A stretch of DNA of 32,795 nt from a virus, in the IMG/VR virus record IMGVR_UViG_3300028854_000040, positions 1-32,795 of that record; one strand, 5' to 3'. Of the stretch, positions 30,014 to 32,795 are shown one piece after another. Position 1 is the stretch's first letter, and the number at the start of each line of letters is the position of its first letter. A program made the position numbers and the translations under genes. Under the pieces are notes generated by a model that made no database searches, had not been told where the DNA came from, and saw nothing but the letters and a program-made list of their open reading frames with translations.

Positions 30014-31057
30014 ATGGAAAAAATAAAATTACAACATATTCTCACCGAACTTTACAAGACGAATGAATTATTAAAAGAGCCTTATTCTGGTCTATATTTT
30101 GCATCATTGGGAGAGCATTATAGATATATTTGGATTCGAGACACGTATTATCAATCAAAACCATCGCTAAAAACAAACCCAAAGGCTTATATTCAAACAT
30201 ATAGAAGTTTATTGGACTATTTCAAAGGGTTAAATCATAAATATGATAGTAAAATAGATCATTTAATAAAAAAACCTTTTCCACTTGACAATATACGATT
30301 TATTCATCCAAGGCTCAATCCAGATCTAACAGAAGTAACAGGCAATTGGGGTAACCTGCAATGTGATATTTTTGGATATTTCTTCTTAGGAATCGCAGAA
30401 GGAATAAAAGCAGGTTTAAATATCATACGCGATGAATCAGATATTGAAATTACCAATAAATTAATCAAAGTTCTTTATAAAATTCAATATTGGACAATTG
30501 AAGATTCAGGTATTTGGGAGGAGAACAATGAGATACATTCAAGCAGCATAGGGGCTGTTTTATCAGGTTTAATGGCCTTAGAGGAAGTAGATTTCATAAT
30601 ACCAAACAAACTATTAACAGAGGGCCTTAAAAGGCTTAACGAACTTCTTCCAAGAGAAACTTATATCAGAAATGTTGATTTATCATTAATGACATTAATA
30701 TATCCGTTTAATATAATAACAAATGCTGGAATAAAATCTGAAATATTAAAAAACGTTCACGAAAATCTGGAAAAAGAACGTGGGGTAATTAGATACGTTG
30801 GTGATAAATATTATAATAAAAACGGGGAAGCGGAATGGTGCTTTGGATTCTGTTACCTATTCTTTGCATATATAGAAACAGATTTTAAATTGGCTGAAGA
30901 ATATTTATTTAAAACAATTAATTTGTTGGATGAAAATAATTATCTACCAGAATTATATTTTTCTGGGACCAATAAAGCAAACCAAAATAATCCGTTAGGG
31001 TGGGGAGTGGCTATGTTAATATTAGCAATTGAAAAATATCTGGAAGTCAAAATTTGA
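30014..31057 (+). CDS. GH15-like glycoside hydrolase (glucoamylase-type fold)
   Basis: The 347-residue protein has the landmarks of the (alpha/alpha)6 barrel of family GH15 and related enzymes: YRYIWIRDTYY (36-46, the family's Y-x-W-x-RD-x-x-Y), GNWGNLQCDIFGYFLLG-like segment (110-125), DSGIWEENNEIHSSSIGAVLSG (164-185) with Glu169 in the general-acid position, LSLMTLIYPFN (223-233), GVIRYVGDKYYN (257-268), AEWCFGF (273-279), and LPELYFSG plus NNPLGWGVAM (311-334) with Glu313 where the catalytic base lies. It is shorter than typical glucoamylases, without starch-binding domain or signal peptide, so it probably acts in the cytoplasm or in the particle. Likely substrates are alpha-glucans such as glycogen or a glycan on host or phage; this is inference. 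It has both promoter types upstream. Confidence 0.75.
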   Translation: MEKIKLQHILTELYKTNELLKEPYSGLYFASLGEHYRYIWIRDTYYQSKPSLKTNPKAYIQTYRSLLDYFKGLNHKYDSKIDHLIKKPFPLDNIRFIHPRLNPDLTEVTGNWGNLQCDIFGYFFLGIAEGIKAGLNIIRDESDIEITNKLIKVLYKIQYWTIEDSGIWEENNEIHSSSIGAVLSGLMALEEVDFIIPNKLLTEGLKRLNELLPRETYIRNVDLSLMTLIYPFNIITNAGIKSEILKNVHENLEKERGVIRYVGDKYYNKNGEAEWCFGFCYLFFAYIETDFKLAEEYLFKTINLLDENNYLPELYFSGTNKANQNNPLGWGVAMLILAIEKYLEVKI

Positions 31058-31088
31058 CATATTGTACATTTTGGGCGTTAGTAATTAT

Positions 31089-31265
31089 TTATTTTTTAAT
31101 CCATTTTCTAATAGAATTATCACTAACGCCATATTTTCTACCAGTACCAACATAACCCAATTCATTAATATCAATTAATAATTGTTCTATTGAAGGCCTT
31201 TCTTTTATTTTTCTTAATTTTTTAGCCGTACACTTTTTACATAAACAACTTTTAGATTTATTTTT
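31089..31265 (-). pseudogene. Remnant of HNH homing endonuclease C-terminus
   Basis: The 58-codon open stretch between two in-frame stops has no start codon. It encodes KSCLCKKC followed by ERPSIEQLLIDINELGYVGTGRKYGVSDNSIRKWIKK, the zinc-knuckle plus helix-turn-helix tail that ends many phage HNH homing endonucleases (RKVERP...GYGRKYGVSDNAIRKW-type). The nuclease domain is absent. It follows the stop of the 31266-31493 gene in the same frame, separated only by TAA, so it may be read by rare readthrough but looks like a decayed insertion. Confidence 0.65.
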
Positions 31266-31493
31266 TTAAATTTCACAAACTATTTCAAAATTATTTTCCA
31301 CATATTTTTCTGGATCGTATATTTCATCTTTAATATCACATTTTTCATAGGTATAAGAATCTAAATGATTATGATGTTTATATGACATTGGATAAATACC
31401 TCTAAAATCGTTACGATTAAGATGTTTTATATCATAAACTAAATGTTCGAGAACGTATAATAATTTATTTTCTTTATTTCTATATAAATTCAT
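31266..31493 (-). CDS. Hypothetical phage protein
   Basis: The 75-residue protein begins MNLYRNKENKLLYVLEHLVYD, an opening seen in small phage proteins with an N-terminal beta hairpin. The middle has FRGIYPMSYKHHNHLD, the place where relatives carry a G-x-Y-x-A-x-P-Y block, and the end is acidic (DEIYDPEKYVENNFEIVCEI). No function is known to me. It starts 3 nt after the stop of the 50-residue gene upstream, and ends directly before the HNH remnant in the same frame. Confidence 0.55.
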   Translation of the reverse strand: MNLYRNKENKLLYVLEHLVYDIKHLNRNDFRGIYPMSYKHHNHLDSYTYEKCDIKDEIYDPEKYVENNFEIVCEI

Positions 31494-31496
31494 ATT

Positions 31497-31649
31497 TTAT
31501 TCTTTTATAATTTGTTTTTCATCTATTTCAACTGGATGTATTACTGTATATCCATAATACCACTTTTTATTGTAATCATAATATGCAATCATCCAATGTT
31601 TTACATTTCCAAATAACTTAATCCAGTAGTAACCATTTTCTCTTTCCAT
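31497..31649 (-). CDS. Small aromatic-rich phage protein (50 aa)
   Basis: The ORF from ATG (31647-31649) to TAA (31497-31499) encodes MERENGYYWIKLFGNVKHWM, then IAYYDYNKKWYYGYTV and a polar end. The GYYW-x-K-x-x-x-x-x-x-W-x-I-A-x-Y arrangement with a following W is a small beta-sheet protein pattern frequent in phage early regions. It fits tightly between neighbours (4 nt after the upstream stop, 3 nt before the next ATG), which supports its reality. Function unknown. Confidence 0.6.
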   Translation of the reverse strand: MERENGYYWIKLFGNVKHWMIAYYDYNKKWYYGYTVIHPVEIDEKQIIKE

Positions 31650-31653
31650 AATT

Positions 31654-32454
31654 TTATTCAGTTATATATTTACCACAAGAGTTGCCGTCTTCGAATTCAA
31701 AGGTTTCTAAAAAGTCGCCATAACTAATAATATAATGATGTTCATAATATAAATTATATTCATCAAATTCGATAATTTTAAAACGTTGTTTGCCGCCTCC
31801 TTTATCTTGAAGCCATTTATCTCTAAACATTTTATTATCTTCAAATGTGAATGGAACTAATTTTGGCTCTGGTTTAATTCGATATTCACAGTCAGATAGC
31901 CACATTGGAACACGACAATCATCCCAACTATTATAATCACTTTTTCTATATTGAATATTCCTACCATTCTTAAAAGCTTCCTTTAATTCTTTATAAGGAT
32001 CTTCTTCTGGTTTAATTCGATAAAGAGAAATATCACCATCAAATGAAGGACTGTAAGTTATCATATCTATCCATTTATCACCCTCAAATAAATATTGAAT
32101 AGTTTTACCGTTTTTCAAAGCTTCTTTTAATTTTTCATAAGGATCTACTTCTGGCTTAATGCGATATGTCATATCATTCTTTAAAAACACTGGAAATTCA
32201 CAATCTACCCATTGTCCACCATATATGTTTTTACATTGAAAACTTTTACCATTTTTATATGCATCTTTATAAATTTCAAACAAGGTTTTTTCTTCTTCTG
32301 GCTTAATGCGATATTGATCCGTATGATATTCACATGAAGGGTTATTACCAACATCAACACAACTATCTATTCCGTTAAATGAAAATTCCACTTCTTTACC
32401 TTCAGCAAATGCCTGAATAATCGGTAACAATTCTTTTGCTTCTTGTTTAAACAT
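31654..32454 (-). CDS. YRIKPE-repeat phage protein
   Basis: The 266-residue protein contains four tandem copies of a ~45-residue unit, each ending in YRIKPE: near residues 48-53, 96-101, 145-150 and 191-196. A unit reads as a helix with a conserved (A)x(K)NG(K) turn, an I-x-Y strand, a W-x-D turn and the YRIKPE strand. The C-terminal part (PFTFEDNKMFRDKWLQDKGGGKQRFKI and onward) matches the end domain often joined to single YRIKPE units in phage proteins. Role unknown; the unit looks like a small binding module. It lies 4 nt before its small downstream neighbour and 3 nt after the upstream one. Confidence 0.65.
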   Translation of the reverse strand: MFKQEAKELLPIIQAFAEGKEVEFSFNGIDSCVDVGNNPSCEYHTDQYRIKPEEEKTLFEIYKDAYKNGKSFQCKNIYGGQWVDCEFPVFLKNDMTYRIKPEVDPYEKLKEALKNGKTIQYLFEGDKWIDMITYSPSFDGDISLYRIKPEEDPYKELKEAFKNGRNIQYRKSDYNSWDDCRVPMWLSDCEYRIKPEPKLVPFTFEDNKMFRDKWLQDKGGGKQRFKIIEFDEYNLYYEHHYIISYGDFLETFEFEDGNSCGKYITE

Positions 32455-32457
32455 AAT

Positions 32458-32691
32458 TTATTTAGTTTTAATAAAGTTATCACTTGCCATTGCCTTACGG
32501 ATATATCTCATAAAGAAAACGCCTTTTTCTGTCGCGTTAAAATACGCATTTCCTACATCTTCCTTATCATTCATGTTAATTGGAAATTGGTAAGTTTCCT
32601 CACCAACTTCTATAGTGTAATACAATATCCCTGCACAAGCATAGCTAAAATTAGCTGTCGTTCCTTTAACTGCTTCTATTAATGTAATCAT
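32458..32691 (-). CDS. Conserved phage protein of unknown function
   Basis: The 77-residue protein contains ANFSYACAGILYYTIEVGEETYQFPINMNDKEDVGNAYF, a YAC-x-G-x-LYY-x-I-E-x-x-x-x-x-YQFPI-x-M-x-DKEDVG block I know from many phages of Bacteroidota and other hosts, then a C-terminal helix RYIRKAMASDNFIK. Function unknown to me. It is a compact alpha/beta protein without membrane segments, first in the tight minus-strand run 31266-32691. Confidence 0.65.
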   Translation of the reverse strand: MITLIEAVKGTTANFSYACAGILYYTIEVGEETYQFPINMNDKEDVGNAYFNATEKGVFFMRYIRKAMASDNFIKTK

Positions 32692-32705
32692 TTTGCTTTA
32701 TTATT

Positions 32706-32792
32706 TTAATTTATAGTTTCCATATTATCATTTGATCCTGTTATATCTCCTCTGGGAACAATGGGTAAACTTTCTAATTCGATACTTGTCAT
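32706..32792 (-). CDS. Possible 28-residue ORF at right edge
   Basis: ATG (32790-32792) to TAA (32706-32708) encodes MTSIELESLPIVPRGDITGS and eight further residues. It lies 14 nt upstream of the 32691 start, in the same direction as the following small genes. The length is short and there is no domain, so this may be a real microprotein or chance; sequence right of the window is needed to judge its promoter context. Confidence 0.35.
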   Translation of the reverse strand: MTSIELESLPIVPRGDITGSNDNMETIN

Positions 32793-32795
32793 TTT

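Noticed and set aside
31074-31130. 9-bp inverted repeat GGCGTTAGT/ACTAACGCC as terminator of the hydrolase gene
   Set aside because: The loop is 39 nt and no T tract follows; one arm is inside the HNH remnant, so it may be chance or a trace of the old insertion.

Overview
The window is a segment of a large, very AT-rich contractile-tailed (myovirus-type) phage genome. The host is most likely a member of the Bacteroidota. The tail genes are T4-like: sheath (gp18), tube (gp19), tape measure, gp26-type baseplate hub, gp53-type wedge and gp15-type tail completion. The host assignment rests on five promoters with the same architecture, TTG-N20-TACATTTG, which fits the Bacteroidota -33/-7 consensus (TTG...TAnnTTTG), on the absence of clear Shine-Dalgarno sequences, and on a host-style leucine-rich-repeat fibre.

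Layout. On the minus strand, in transcription order from right to left, the late tail module is: a fibre-associated protein (22695-23207), a beta-helix spike (21526-22662), an LRR fibre (19262-21523), a neck-type protein (18732-19250), a gp15-type completion protein (17724-18728), the sheath (15115-17631), a small helical protein (13894-14241), the tube (13384-13872), two nuclease genes of homing type (12295-13212, 11814-12311), a papain-like protease (11035-11769), gp26-type and small hub proteins (9845-10996, 9661-9906), the tape measure (5565-8063), an 867-bp repeat-rich non-coding region, an OmpA-domain baseplate protein (1470-4697), a gp53-type wedge (1146-1463) and a truncated baseplate protein (1-1093). 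Short plus-strand cassettes of small genes (8203-9594, 14453-15024) are set into this module. Each is driven by host-type promoters and closed by a hairpin terminator shared with the convergent tail gene.

From 23308 the plus strand carries an SNF2-type helicase, a probable small structured RNA, a zinc-repeat homing-type nuclease, an ADP-ribosyltransferase-like protein, an HEXXH protein and, at 30014, a GH15-like glycoside hydrolase. The right end (28801-29877 and 31089-32792) is a minus-strand set of small phage proteins, including two zinc-knuckle microproteins, a decayed HNH-nuclease tail and a YRIKPE-repeat protein.

Regulation. Two promoter classes can be read. Class 1 is TTG-N20-TACATTTG in front of small, presumably early genes, the helicase and the hydrolase. 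Class 2 is an octamer TATTTATA followed by TAAAA-like sequence, 14-33 nt upstream of many structural genes; it is a candidate late promoter. The hydrolase gene has both. Function assignments are from reading motifs; no database search was run.
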